Assembly: GCA_958296045.1 (NCBI GenBank) | Contig: CATQHT010000003.1 | Location: forward strand, 197,246-261,245 | DNA length: 64,000 nt | Reading direction: 5' to 3' | Source: Rhodothermales bacterium | Lineage (GTDB): Bacteria > Bacteroidota > Rhodothermia > Rhodothermales > Bin80 | In this document: positions 21,551 through 29,611 of the stretch, in pieces | Layout of the letters: every line of letters begins with the position of its first letter | Numbering within the stretch: position 1 is the first letter of the stretch | Notes under the pieces: generated by a model | Seen by the model: the letters and a program-made list of their open reading frames with translations, nothing else | Told to the model about the DNA's origin: nothing | The model's database searches: none | Made by a program: the position numbers and the translations under genes

Positions 21551-22690
21551 TTACATGTTCGCGTGCCCTTTAGCGGGGCGTCTTGCTTTCATTCTGCGGG
21601 TGTACGTGCCGGTTTTGAGCCCCATCGCGCGGAAGACTTTACGGTGGAACGGCTTGAGGTCCTGGTCTTTCTTGAGCAGGGTGCAATGGGTTGCGTTTTG
21701 TGGGAGCACGCTTGTTACACGATGCATCTGGTTGCGCTTGACCTTGAGTGTGCCCCAGCTGCTGTGGATGTCGACGGTTCTCAATAGGCTGCGTATCAGA
21801 TGCGCTGCGTGAAAGGCGAGAATGGACAGGAAGAGGTGGGCTTCTATGCGAAGGTCCCGACTGTGGTAGATCGGACGTAATCCGAGATCGGATTTCATGG
21901 TGCCCAACGTGCGTTCGATCTCTCCTAGCTGCCAATAGGTCTGTGCGATTTTCTTGACCGACCATTCTGCGTGGCTGGTGCGCAGTACATACCTGCCGAG
22001 GGCCTCCGTACATGCCTCGTAGGCAGGCCTCTGTGTGAGGCAGATCTTTTCGGCGTGGGTGCTGCCAGCCTTCCTGGTCACTTTAACATCATACTGGTAG
22101 GCCACCTGCTTGTACTTTTCTATGAGTCGGCCCACCCGGATCTGCACCTTATCGAAGTTCTTCAGACGTCTGGGCAGCGCAAGGCCCGCGTTCAGGTGCG
22201 CGATGGCCTCCTCGAATTTCACACGCTTTGCTCCAACAATCTGGTCGCTGACCGCTTGTCGGGCTTCACTGTGCAGATACACGCGCCGTTCTCCTCCTTC
22301 GTCTGGGAGTGCCCAGGCACGCACGTCGACATCGCTGGCGGTTTTGAAGACTTGATCCGGTGCGTCTTTGGGTACCGGCGGAGTCTTCGTACGCTGCACG
22401 CAGATCCAGTCCAGGTTCTGTTCGTTCAAATACGCCAGATTGGCCTCTGTAGCGATGCCAGCGTCCATAATCACCGTGGGCTTGGCTCCGTTCAGCTGTG
22501 CAATGGCCTGGTGCAACGTGGCAGGCTCACTGGCATTGCCCGGGAGGATTTCCGCCGTGCGGGGGAACCCCGATGCATCCATCATCAAGGCCAACGTCAC
22601 CAGTGGGCAATCAGACCGTTTTTCCTTGCTGCGACCATGCCGCAGCAAGTCCCCTTTCTTGCGGCCCGTGTAGAACACATTGGTGACAAC
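21551..22690 (-). pseudogene. IS1634-family transposase, C-terminal half
   Basis: The reading frame carries the C-terminal part of an IS1634 DDE transposase. It includes GRSKEKRSDCPLVTLALMMD, the second catalytic Asp in TVIMDAGIATEANLAYL, and the catalytic Glu in WQLGEIERTLGTMKSDLGL. The first catalytic region is missing because the gene is cut just upstream (FHVVTNVFYTG is readable up to the breakpoint). It cannot make a complete transposase unless the insert excises. Confidence 0.9.
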
Positions 22691-22691
22691 A

Positions 22692-22706
22692 TGGAATCAA
22701 AAAGAC
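22692..22706 (+). repeat. Left arm repeat of the serine-recombinase element (attL side)
   Basis: TGGAATCAAAAAGAC, matching the inverse of the right-end copy at 14 of 15 positions. A second block GTTTTCGCCCGGCC at 22724-22737 resembles GTTTTCGCTGGCCGG at the right end, but is spaced 17 nt further from the core. Confidence 0.7.
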
Positions 22707-22756
22707 TGCTGCGGCTGGATCGTGTTTTCGCCCGGCCCTAGTGATGGATCATTTGC

Positions 22757-22768
22757 ATATGATCATAT
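22757..22768. promoter_or_regulatory. Perfect 12-bp palindrome upstream of the RHH-type gene
   Basis: ATATGATCATAT is self-complementary and lies 21 nt before the start codon, next to an AT-rich TATTAT segment that could be a -10 box. Ribbon-helix-helix proteins commonly bind such palindromes, so autoregulation is a reasonable guess. The spacer is much more AT-rich than its surroundings. Confidence 0.45.
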
Positions 22769-22789
22769 AGTTCTGGTATTATAGGATGC

Positions 22790-23110
22790 ATGAAACGAGC
22801 CACACTGACGGAGCGCGCCGTGCGCGTGGCTGCAGCCAAGGTGCTGTGTCGGGAGCACAGCGCCGCAGAAGCGGCGCGCATGCTTGCCGCACGGTTCGAT
22901 CTCTCCCGGGTGCAGGCTTCCCGTTACGTCCGTGCGGCGCGCGAAGCGGATTCTTCGCTGGCTCGGGCGGAGGCTACCGCGCCCCTGAGTGTCCGGATTC
23001 CCGTGGCTCTGCTTGCGCGTGCGCGGGCTCGTGCACGCCATACCGGTGTGAGTCTGGGGGCGCTGGTGGCTCGAGCGCTGGCGCGTCTTTTGGACAGCGA
23101 TTCACCGTGA
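22790..23110 (+). CDS. Small HTH/ribbon-helix-helix-type DNA-binding protein
   Basis: The 106-residue product has an N-terminal helix-turn-helix-like segment (AEAARMLAARFDLSRVQASR, about 26-45) and a C-terminal CopG-like strand-helix-helix (LSVRIPVALLARARARARHT, then SLGALVARALARLL). It sits directly upstream of the serine recombinase on the same strand. By position it may regulate the recombinase or act as its directionality factor. It could instead be an orphan antitoxin-type regulator, but no toxin gene is present. Confidence 0.7.
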   Translation: MKRATLTERAVRVAAAKVLCREHSAAEAARMLAARFDLSRVQASRYVRAAREADSSLARAEATAPLSVRIPVALLARARARARHTGVSLGALVARALARLLDSDSP

Positions 23111-23299
23111 ATGCGTCCCATCCGCCTGACATACAAACCGGACCGGGCTGCGCAGCAGCGCATAGCCCAGGCCTACGAGCTGTTGGTGCAGCCCTGGATT
23201 TCGGACAACAATACATCCTCGCATGAAGCAAGAAGAGAAGATCGCGGCCGTGTACGTGCGCGTATCCAGCGAGAGCCAGCGGCGCCAGCAGACAATTAA
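23111..23299 (+). CDS. Possible short ORF between regulator and recombinase
   Basis: The frame begins directly after the regulator stop with ATG (MRPIRLTYKPDRAAQQRIAQ) and overlaps the recombinase start by 77 nt. The first 35 residues have a plausible amphipathic helix (AAQQRIAQAYELLVQ); the rest is the recombinase region read out of frame. A truncated real protein ending in this overlap is possible, as is a non-coding frame. No function is assigned. Confidence 0.3.
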   Translation: MRPIRLTYKPDRAAQQRIAQAYELLVQPWISDNNTSSHEARREDRGRVRARIQREPAAPADN

Positions 23300-25025
23300 C
23301 AGTCAACTGGAGGCCGTGCTGATGAATGCGCGTGAGCGTGGCTGGGCCATCGATAAGCAGCAGATCTTTGCTGACAACGGCTACAGTGGTGCCACCCTCG
23401 CTCGCCCCGGATTGGACGCCTTGCGCGACCTGGTCGCCCACGGCGTCCTGGCGTATGTGTTGGTCTTGTCTCCCGATCGGCTCAGTCGTAAGTTCGCCTA
23501 TCAGGTTCTGCTTCAGGAAGAGTTTGAACGATACAACACCCGTATCGTCTTCGTAGAAGAGCCCGATAACGCGACGCCGCAGCAGGTACTGCTGCGCCAG
23601 ATTCTGTCCGTCCTGTCAGAGTATGAGCGTACGCAGATTGCTGAGCGCTCTCGCCGCGGCAAACTCTATCGGGCCCGCCAGGGCTCTCTGAACATGATCA
23701 GCAAGCCCCCTTACGGTTATGACCTGATCCGTAAGACGGAGACCTCCGGCGCACGATTGGTGATCAATGCCTCCGAAGCGGCGGTCGTGCGTCTGATTTT
23801 CAAGCTTTATACCGAAAAGGGCGGCACCATTCCGGTAGTGGCACGGAAACTGGATGCACTGGGCCACAATCCCCGACACGCAAAGTACTGGGGCATCTCC
23901 ACCATTTCCAGCATCCTGCGCAATGAGGCTTACATTGGTAAGGCGGCGTATCAGAAGACGATGACATCGGAGAAACGGGTTCGGCACAATCGCACCGGAC
24001 GCAGCAAGAACGGCGCCGTGCGGAGATTGTATTCACGAACGGCTCGTCCACGAGAAGAGTGGATTACCTTGCGCGTGCCACCAATTGTTGACGAAGCAAC
24101 CTTCCAACGTGCCAAAGAGCGGCGCAAACATAACCGTCGCTTTTCGGTGCGAAACACGCGTGCGCCAAGTCTTTTGCAGGGGCTATGTATCTGCGCGCAT
24201 TGCGGATATGCGATGGGACGGCTCCAACATAAGAACAGCCGCAGAAAATACTATCGGTGTAATGGGACGGAGGGCTGGCGGTTTCCCGAAGGCGCCGTAT
24301 GCGACAACCCCTCCGTCAACGCCGAAGATCTCGACGTAAAGGTGTGGAAGGCGGTGGTGGGATTGCTGGAAGCTCCTGAACTCATTCAGGCCGAGATTGG
24401 TCGTCGAACCAAAGCGGCACGGAACAAGGGCCCGGCGCAACGGCGCAAGGACGAGTTGCAAAAGGAGCGTCTGAGCTGTGGAAGGCAAAGCCGCCGACTG
24501 GTGGATGCATACCAGCAAGGCCTTATAAATCTGGACGAGCTGCGCGATCGAACCGGACCGCTGCAAACGCGACAGCGGGCCATTGAATCCGAGCTCAGGG
24601 CACTACAGGCCGATCGGATGGACGCCGCGTCTACCTTGACGCTCGCCCACAGTGTTCAGAAATTTGTGGCGCGGATGCACGAAGGCGAAAAGGACCTGTC
24701 CATCACGGAACGGCAGCAGTTGGTTCGGCTCTTGGTTCGCGAAGTACGCGTCGGCAAAACTGAAGTCACCGTATGCCATTGCATTCCGCTGGCACCCTCA
24801 GCAGACCCCAAGCAACGCTCCGACACGCCCCTGGCCTCACCGGCCAGCGAAAACGACTTTTTGATTCCACGTCGTGGTCAGGTCAAAGAAGGCAATGGTT
24901 TCGCTGAATCCCAAGAGCTCCTTCGTGGTGCCGAAGAGTGCATCCATGATCGACTGACGGTGCTCGTAGAGGGCATCTCCGATACGGTAAAGGCTGCTCA
25001 GACTGGGGAGGTCGCAGTGCAGTAA
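23223..25025 (+). CDS. Large serine recombinase with target-encoded C-terminal tail
   Basis: This site-specific integrase/transposase acts through a serine nucleophile. The order is: resolvase domain (AAVYVRVSSESQ; catalytic Ser15, with conserved RLSR at 86-89 and ERTQIAERSRRGK), recombinase domain (PPYGYDLI... LRNEAYIGKAAYQ, about 162-245), zinc ribbon (Cys324, Cys327, Cys346, Cys360) and a coiled-coil stretch at about 400-470. The 600-residue frame crosses the element end near codon 549. The last 52 or so residues are therefore read from antisense IS1634 DNA, and the tail depends on the insertion site. The ATG at 23223 gives the normal N-terminus. Confidence 0.9.
   Translation: MKQEEKIAAVYVRVSSESQRRQQTINSQLEAVLMNARERGWAIDKQQIFADNGYSGATLARPGLDALRDLVAHGVLAYVLVLSPDRLSRKFAYQVLLQEEFERYNTRIVFVEEPDNATPQQVLLRQILSVLSEYERTQIAERSRRGKLYRARQGSLNMISKPPYGYDLIRKTETSGARLVINASEAAVVRLIFKLYTEKGGTIPVVARKLDALGHNPRHAKYWGISTISSILRNEAYIGKAAYQKTMTSEKRVRHNRTGRSKNGAVRRLYSRTARPREEWITLRVPPIVDEATFQRAKERRKHNRRFSVRNTRAPSLLQGLCICAHCGYAMGRLQHKNSRRKYYRCNGTEGWRFPEGAVCDNPSVNAEDLDVKVWKAVVGLLEAPELIQAEIGRRTKAARNKGPAQRRKDELQKERLSCGRQSRRLVDAYQQGLINLDELRDRTGPLQTRQRAIESELRALQADRMDAASTLTLAHSVQKFVARMHEGEKDLSITERQQLVRLLVREVRVGKTEVTVCHCIPLAPSADPKQRSDTPLASPASENDFLIPRRGQVKEGNGFAESQELLRGAEECIHDRLTVLVEGISDTVKAAQTGEVAVQ
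24855..24869 (-). repeat. Right arm repeat of the serine-recombinase element (attR side)
   Basis: On the minus strand TGGAATCAAAAAGTC, the inverted partner of 22692-22706. It lies inside the recombinase coding region, at about codons 545-549, so the attachment site overlaps the gene's 3' end. Confidence 0.7.
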
Positions 25026-25556
25026 CTCCAGGATGCTGGATCGTTCGTGCATCCATTCATGCGTATATCGTTCACTGCCGGGGGAGAGCATGCGCCCGAC
25101 CACCAGCGCCGTCGCTAGGTGAATCTGATCTTCGCGCAACTTCAGCATTCGCAAGAACTTTGCGAATCCCAACAGCTGCAACGCTTTCAGAGCCACACGT
25201 TCGCCTCCGACGGTACGAGTGTCGGTATGATGGACTTCATCAATGATGACAGCATCCCGGTCGTCGCGTGGGTCGTCCACGTTGTAGCCCTTTTCCAGCA
25301 GCTTCTCAACGATGGTCTCGCTGGTATGGCGGAGGCCTTCACTCTCAAACGCTAGGCGGCTCTGCCCTCGCAAGCCCTCGTCAATATGGAGGATCAATGC
25401 GCGCCATTGTTCTTTGGGGATTGCGAAGGATTGGCCCAGGTTGAGGACAGTCCGCTGTTTAGGAGCGCCCTTGATACGGTGGCATTCGACCAGCGCGTAG
25501 CTGGTGGCCTTGGCACCTGATTTAAGGATGCGTGTCTTAGCGCGGATGTACATGCG
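24870..25556 (-). pseudogene. IS1634-family transposase, N-terminal half
   Basis: Starting at the ATG at 25556 (MYIRAKTRILKSGAKATSYA), the frame gives the N-terminal 229 residues of an IS1634 transposase, ending at the first catalytic motif (ETIAFFDLTTT). Beyond that it enters the inserted element and terminates after WNQKVVFAGR. It is complementary to the C-terminal half at 21551-22690. Confidence 0.9.
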
Positions 25557-25748
25557 TGTGAGCGTGCGGGTATCGGGTGCCCATGCGTCAATATACGGCT
25601 TTGCAGCGAAATGGTTCTGGACCATTCCACTACATTGGGTATTTTTGAGAAAAAAAGGTATCAAAGCTATATGGATCATAGGTATAACATATAATTTGAG
25701 GCCATATTGCCACAAAATAAACTCCGATTTCGCTGCGCATGGAGGGAA

Positions 25749-25761
25749 ATTGACAAACTTG
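25749..25761 (-). repeat. Right terminal inverted repeat of the IS1634 element
   Basis: Inverse of 21461-21473. GATAG follows after 1 bp (25763-25767). An additional inverted copy of CAATGTAGTGG at 25627-25637 lies further in, between this end and the transposase start. Confidence 0.7.
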
Positions 25762-25773
25762 AGATAGGGCGGC

Positions 25774-26479
25774 TTACCGAAACAGGCTCTGAATGCCAGC
25801 ACTCTGCTTGAAGGGTCTGTAGACGAACTTGAGCAGGATAAAGCGACCCAGGGAAGACCTGCGGTCTTATTCTATGAAGGTGACATCGCTCGTGATGGCA
25901 GCATGCAGGTTCTCGTTGAAGATGTCCTTAAGCTCCAAGTGGATTTCGCCGTCCCCCCGAAGCAATAGGTAAGACACCGCGATATCGCTCTGCAGTATGT
26001 TTTGCATGGGTCCAAACGCATTCTGGCCCAGAATTCTATAGGTGGCGTCCAGCTCCAGCGATGTGTTGGCTGCAAAATGCCATGTAGCGCGTCCTGATAG
26101 CGTCCCGTTAACGTAGCTCTGATTGAACTGCCTGTTCAGCGAATACGCATTGCGGTTGTACGATGCCTCAATGCTTGATTCCACATCGATGATGTCAATA
26201 GAGCGATTGCTTACAGACAACTGCAGGCGGTTGCGAATTCGCCGATTGAGGTTGGCCGCGGAATTTAAGTACGCGACGGACTCGGAGTAGGTCAGACTGT
26301 TGGAGGCGGCAACCTTGATACCCAGCGAGCGAATGGGGGAATCAAAACCAACGGAACCGGTCGTGGTCCATCCCTCTTTCCCGTTGACCCACTGAATGAC
26401 CTGCCGAAGCCTCTCATCGCTCGTGCTCGATGACACGATGGGGTCCCGCGTGTACGTCCCCGCCACAGATACGTTATAG
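25774..26479 (-). pseudogene. Outer-membrane beta-barrel receptor, C-terminal fragment
   Basis: This is the end of a TonB-receptor-like beta-barrel protein with alternating amphipathic strands (ATWHFAANTSLELDATYRIL, AVSYLLLRGDGEIHLELKD). An in-frame TAA at 25867-25869 stops translation after TFIE. Reading through in the same frame gives LGRFILLKFVYRPFK, a normal terminal beta-strand, then a second stop at 25774. The first stop is thus a nonsense mutation removing the last strand needed for barrel assembly. The N-terminal side is cut by the tnpB element. Confidence 0.8.
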
Positions 26480-26502
26480 CTTAGGGCTGGCGAAATATTA
26501 AC
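26480..26502 (+). repeat. Left terminal inverted repeat of the tnpB element
   Basis: Begins CTTAGGGCTGGCGAAA and ends ATTAAC. It pairs with 28060-28082 at 21 of 23 positions. The flank outside is GTTATAG; no obvious target duplication with the right flank (AAAAGAAA). Confidence 0.8.
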
Positions 26503-26771
26503 TTAGCCTGACCGGAACCATCAGCTCCATAACTGCGCAGATGCTATGCACGCCGATAACCGCTCCCGCCTGAATGTCGGAAATAGTCCTTATTTACGTT
26601 TCACGTAGCGCCCTTGACGCTGCTTTCGGTCTGGCCCTGCGCGCGCGAAGGGGCGCCGTACACGGACGTCGTGCGCCGAGCCGTTGTCGATGAGGCCCTT
26701 GCGTACTCGAAGCGGATACGAGCTGCCCAGACGGCACGCCTGCAAGCCAGCCCACGAGAGCGCTCGTAGCC

Positions 26772-28064
26772 TTGCTCCTGGGCCAGATATACCGCTGCTA
26801 TACAAAGAAGGCGGGCTATGCCCGCCTGCGGCGGATGTTCGTTAACGGTAAGTGGGTCCGTAACTGGGCGGTCGAACAATGCCGCAACGCACACAAGGCA
26901 GCAGAGAAGCATCCGAGCTATTTCACATTGACGAAACTCTGGACGGCCGCCCGCAGAGCCGATGAGCGCAATCTCGAGTTCGGCGTGACGGAGCAGCGTT
27001 CTGTGATCAGGGGCGTGACGGAGGGTTACAAGCGCTTTTTCGATAAGCACCATGCGCGCCCGCCGCGTTTCAGCGGCGACTTGGTGAAGAGCTTCAGGCT
27101 GCTACGAAAGCCCGAACGCGTCAGGCGCCAAGACTATCGCGTTCGCATCAAGGGCGTCGGGTACGTCCGTTTCACCGATCGGCGCGGGTTGATCAAGCGC
27201 TACGGCTGCAAGTTCGTGCGCATCGTGCGGTCGTCGCTGGGTACCGAATACACGATACAAGTCGTGTACGAGCGCCCCGAGGCGCCAGAGAACAGCTGCG
27301 CAGACACACCGATGGCCGTGGACCTTGGCTGCAAGGCCATCGCGACGCTGGCGGATGGAAAGAGCTACGCGCCCATCAAAAAGAGTGAGCCCCGCAGGGA
27401 CGCTTTGCAGCGTCGGGCTGCTAAGACGAAGAAAGACACGCGTCTGCGCCGAAAGCGGTTCGGTGCTTGGCGCAAGGAGGCCGAGCGAGTAGTAAGACGC
27501 AACCGCGGGTACCGCCACGAGGTGGCGGCCGACGTCGTTAAGCGATCCGCGAATCTGGTTCTGGAAGACCTGAAAGTAGAACGCATGACACGCGCCGGTG
27601 GCAGCCGCAAGACGAGGCTGAACCGATCGATGCGCGCGCAAGGGCTGTACGAATTGGTGCAGCTGTTGAAGTACAAATCCGCTTTGCTTGGCGGCAAGGT
27701 GGAGCTGGTTCCGCCGAACGACACAACGCAGAGATGCAGCGCTTGCCATCACAAGCTGGAGGAAAGGCTACGCCTGGCTGACAGGAAGCATCGTTGTGCC
27801 ACGTGCGGAAAGACCCAGTGCCGCGACGTTAACGCGGCGTTGAACGTGTTGTATCGGGGCCTTTGCCCTGATGGATGGGCGGCGAGCCTATCGTACGCGC
27901 AACATGTGTCTGCTCACCCGGACGCTGAGCGGCATCCGCTGTTGGATGCTGTGGCGGGTCTGGGGAGTGTACAGCATCGTGCTCGTGAGCTGCATCCGCA
28001 GGGGTGTTGCGCACCCACGAGTTCAGGCGAAATTGACCACCGACCAACCAGTCAGATAGGTTAA
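26772..28064 (+). CDS. tnpB: RNA-guided endonuclease TnpB
   Basis: TnpB proteins are RuvC nucleases guided by an omega RNA made from the 3' end of the element. All catalytic residues are visible: Asp184 (MAVDLGCKAIATLADG), Glu265 (LVLEDLKV) and Asp352 (CRDVNAALNVL), with a zinc knuckle (Cys322, Cys325, Cys342, Cys345). The N-terminal helical part has the family pattern KWVRNWAVEQCRNAHK. The true start is uncertain: the frame opens with TTG and lacks a few usual N-terminal residues. The C-terminal 70 residues are poorly conserved and the stop lies inside the right terminal repeat, where an omega RNA would overlap. Confidence 0.88.
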   Translation: MLLGQIYRCYTKKAGYARLRRMFVNGKWVRNWAVEQCRNAHKAAEKHPSYFTLTKLWTAARRADERNLEFGVTEQRSVIRGVTEGYKRFFDKHHARPPRFSGDLVKSFRLLRKPERVRRQDYRVRIKGVGYVRFTDRRGLIKRYGCKFVRIVRSSLGTEYTIQVVYERPEAPENSCADTPMAVDLGCKAIATLADGKSYAPIKKSEPRRDALQRRAAKTKKDTRLRRKRFGAWRKEAERVVRRNRGYRHEVAADVVKRSANLVLEDLKVERMTRAGGSRKTRLNRSMRAQGLYELVQLLKYKSALLGGKVELVPPNDTTQRCSACHHKLEERLRLADRKHRCATCGKTQCRDVNAALNVLYRGLCPDGWAASLSYAQHVSAHPDAERHPLLDAVAGLGSVQHRARELHPQGCCAPTSSGEIDHRPTSQIG

Positions 28065-28082
28065 TTTTTCGCCAGCCCTTAG
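28060..28082 (-). repeat. Right terminal inverted repeat of the tnpB element
   Basis: Inverse of the left terminus with two mismatches. It includes the tnpB stop codon. If an omega RNA is produced, its guide would start just beyond this repeat, in the disrupted beta-barrel gene. Confidence 0.8.
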
Positions 28083-29288
28083 AAAAGAAATCGGATCCAT
28101 GAACATGACGCTGCCTTTGACCTGGTGCACGTTCGAGGGCTTCAGAAAGGGATTGCCGACAATGACACGAAGTGGATCGTTATTATCGACAAAGGGCTTC
28201 AGCTGCGCAACCGTGGGCAAATGAGCGGTGGACTGGTAGCGGATTTGCAATCTGCTACCCATGCTCAGTGGGTGCTGGTAACGGAGATGTGGAAGCAGGT
28301 GGGTGTACCCCTGCTCGACCTCGGCGCCATCACTCCCAGACTTGCCCTGCACCCTGGGATATCGCAGGGTTATACCACCCGAGATCCACATACCTTCTAA
28401 TGGGTTGGCACTTAACCGGACGCCCGTGCTGTAGGAAGGATTGAGCTGATCGCACCGATTGCTCAGCTTCTGATTCAAGACCGTCCCCTGATCAATGACA
28501 TCATAAAAGAGCTTGCTCTGATCGCGACTGGTCGCTCTGCGACGGACAAACACCTCAATGTCGCGACCGCGGCCCAGGGGCCGGATCACAGAAAGACTCT
28601 GCGCACTAACGAGCTCATTAGCGTCTTCGTTTTGGAGCTGTCGCAGCTCCTCCCGGGTTACAAGGTCACCAAGCGTAGCGAGGCTGAATGCACTGCGCAA
28701 CATACTGTTGGTGCGGTTATCCTTCTCGGTTACGCTTCCCGTGCCTACGAGGCTCCAGCCGCTCTGAGAGAGTCGTTGGCGCCAGGTGACCGAGGCCGCT
28801 CCGTTCCACGTGCGTCCATCTTTGTCATCCTCGGTAAAGCTGTGGGCGGTGGATCTCCGGGTGGAGTCTGTTGCGACCTGATCCGATAGGATCCGCTGCG
28901 AAATAGTACCATGCGCGACCCTGGCCCGCACACGTATGTCCTGGCCTTCGCGCAGCTTGGATTTGGCATAAATGCTGATCCTGTGCTGTAGGTTATCACT
29001 GGTCGTATTGCTATGTCCTACCGTGTTCGCCGCAACCTGTGAATCCAGCACCTGTTGGCGCAGCGTCGAATGATCCTCAGCTCTTCGCAGGTTGAACAGA
29101 AAGTAGCTGCTCTCGATGTCAAGGCGATCGCCAAATTCCCTGTTCACATCCAGGCCCACGGAAATCACCTTGTTTGACCCGTAACCCAGGCCTGCAAGAG
29201 CAGGCAGGAACATCGGTGAGTCAAAGGCTACAGCCAGCAATCGGCTACAGCTGAACCCCAACCTATTAATATTGTTGTCGTTGGACAC
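28083..29288 (-). pseudogene. Outer-membrane beta-barrel receptor, upstream fragment
   Basis: About 400 codons of beta-barrel sequence (SGWSLVGTGSVTEKDNRT, YQHPLSMGSRLQIRYQSTAH, VGNPFLKPSNVHQVKGSVMF) ending at DPISF, where the tnpB element is inserted. The match to TonB-dependent outer-membrane receptors is structural. There is no signal peptide or plug domain. Upstream, the sense frame seems to continue in another phase (NPHIPSNPAYRELVSLVYGD at about 29290-29370), suggesting a one-base frameshift near 29280. Together with the nonsense codon and the insertion, this gene is dead. Confidence 0.75.
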
Positions 29289-29577
29289 ATCTCGTCGTTA
29301 CCATCGCCGTAGACCAGTGAAACCAGTTCCCGGTATGCTGGATTGCTGGGGATATGCGGATTCTGCCAGGCCATCTGTAATGGATGGATGTCCGTCCGCC
29401 TGGGTGTTTCACGTATAGGCGCAGAGGTGAGAGCGTGACGTAGAGAAATAGCCCAATAACGGCGTCGGAGCGGAAGGGTGGCCCTCCGCAGCCGGCAGTC
29501 AGGTGGAGGCTGCGACCCGCCCACTGATGCTGCGTCAAAATCAATAGGCGTGGCGGTGCGCAATCTGGGCAGAAGCA

Positions 29578-29595
29578 CACAGCTGAACAGCTGTG
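29578..29595. terminator. Hairpin downstream of the PhoX-like gene
   Basis: A perfect 8-bp stem with a 2-nt loop (CACAGCTG AA CAGCTGTG) starts 17 nt past the stop of the PhoX-like gene. There is no U-run, so it may be a weak or factor-assisted terminator or an mRNA-stabilising stem. Confidence 0.35.
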
Positions 29596-29611
29596 GCCGT
29601 TGCCGCGTGCA

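Larger units (their letters stand above)
22692..24869 (+). mobile_element. Small serine-recombinase element inserted in the IS1634 transposase
   Basis: About 2.2 kb of DNA between the two transposase halves encodes an RHH/HTH-type small protein, a possible short ORF and a large serine recombinase, all on the opposite strand to the IS. Its ends are 15-bp inverted copies (TGGAATCAAAAAGAC at 22692-22706; inverse of TGGAATCAAAAAGTC at 24855-24869), with a second pair of similar blocks (GTTTTCGC) further in. This fits the two P arms of a serine-integrase attachment site after integration. A shared TG at the crossover is possible but not proven. There are no cargo genes, so it is a minimal site-specific mobile unit. 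Confidence 0.7.
21461..25761 (-). mobile_element. IS1634-family insertion sequence, split by a second element
   Basis: The two halves of one IS1634-type transposase lie in the right order and strand at 24870-25556 (N-terminal) and 21551-22690 (C-terminal), separated by about 2.2 kb of foreign DNA. The outer ends are a 13-bp perfect inverted repeat (CAAGTTTGTCAAT at 21461-21473 and its complement at 25749-25761). The pentamer GATAG flanks both sides (21454-21458, 25763-25767), consistent with a target duplication. Without the insert the IS would be about 2.1 kb. The right edge lies only 7 bp beyond the original end of a beta-barrel receptor gene. Confidence 0.8.
26480..28082 (+). mobile_element. 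tnpB element bounded by 23-bp inverted repeats
   Basis: A 1.6-kb unit interrupts the beta-barrel gene. Its ends are 23-bp inverted repeats with two mismatches (CTTAGGGCTGGCGAAA... at 26480-26502; inverse of CTAAGGGCTGGCGAAA... at 28060-28082). The only clear gene is tnpB; no TnpA Y1 transposase, serine recombinase or DDE transposase is present. IS200/IS605 elements usually end in sub-terminal hairpins and not mutually inverted ends, so the terminus type is unusual for tnpB. The 269 nt before tnpB contain an in-frame stretch (TTG 26614 to stop 26769) of about 51 codons of unknown meaning. Confidence 0.8.

Noticed and set aside
21971-22741. Plus-strand frame of 256 codons antisense to the IS1634 transposase
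   Set aside because: It mirrors the transposase codons and crosses the insertion junction; no independent support.
22790-23299. Toxin-antitoxin pair (RHH regulator plus short ORF)
   Set aside because: The short ORF mostly overlaps the recombinase start and has no toxin motif; a recombinase-linked regulator is simpler.
25627-25637. Second inverted 11-mer (CAATGTAGTGG) as alternative IS1634 end
   Set aside because: It lies inside the outer 13-bp repeats that are flanked by a matching GATAG pentamer; it may be a chance match or a subterminal site.
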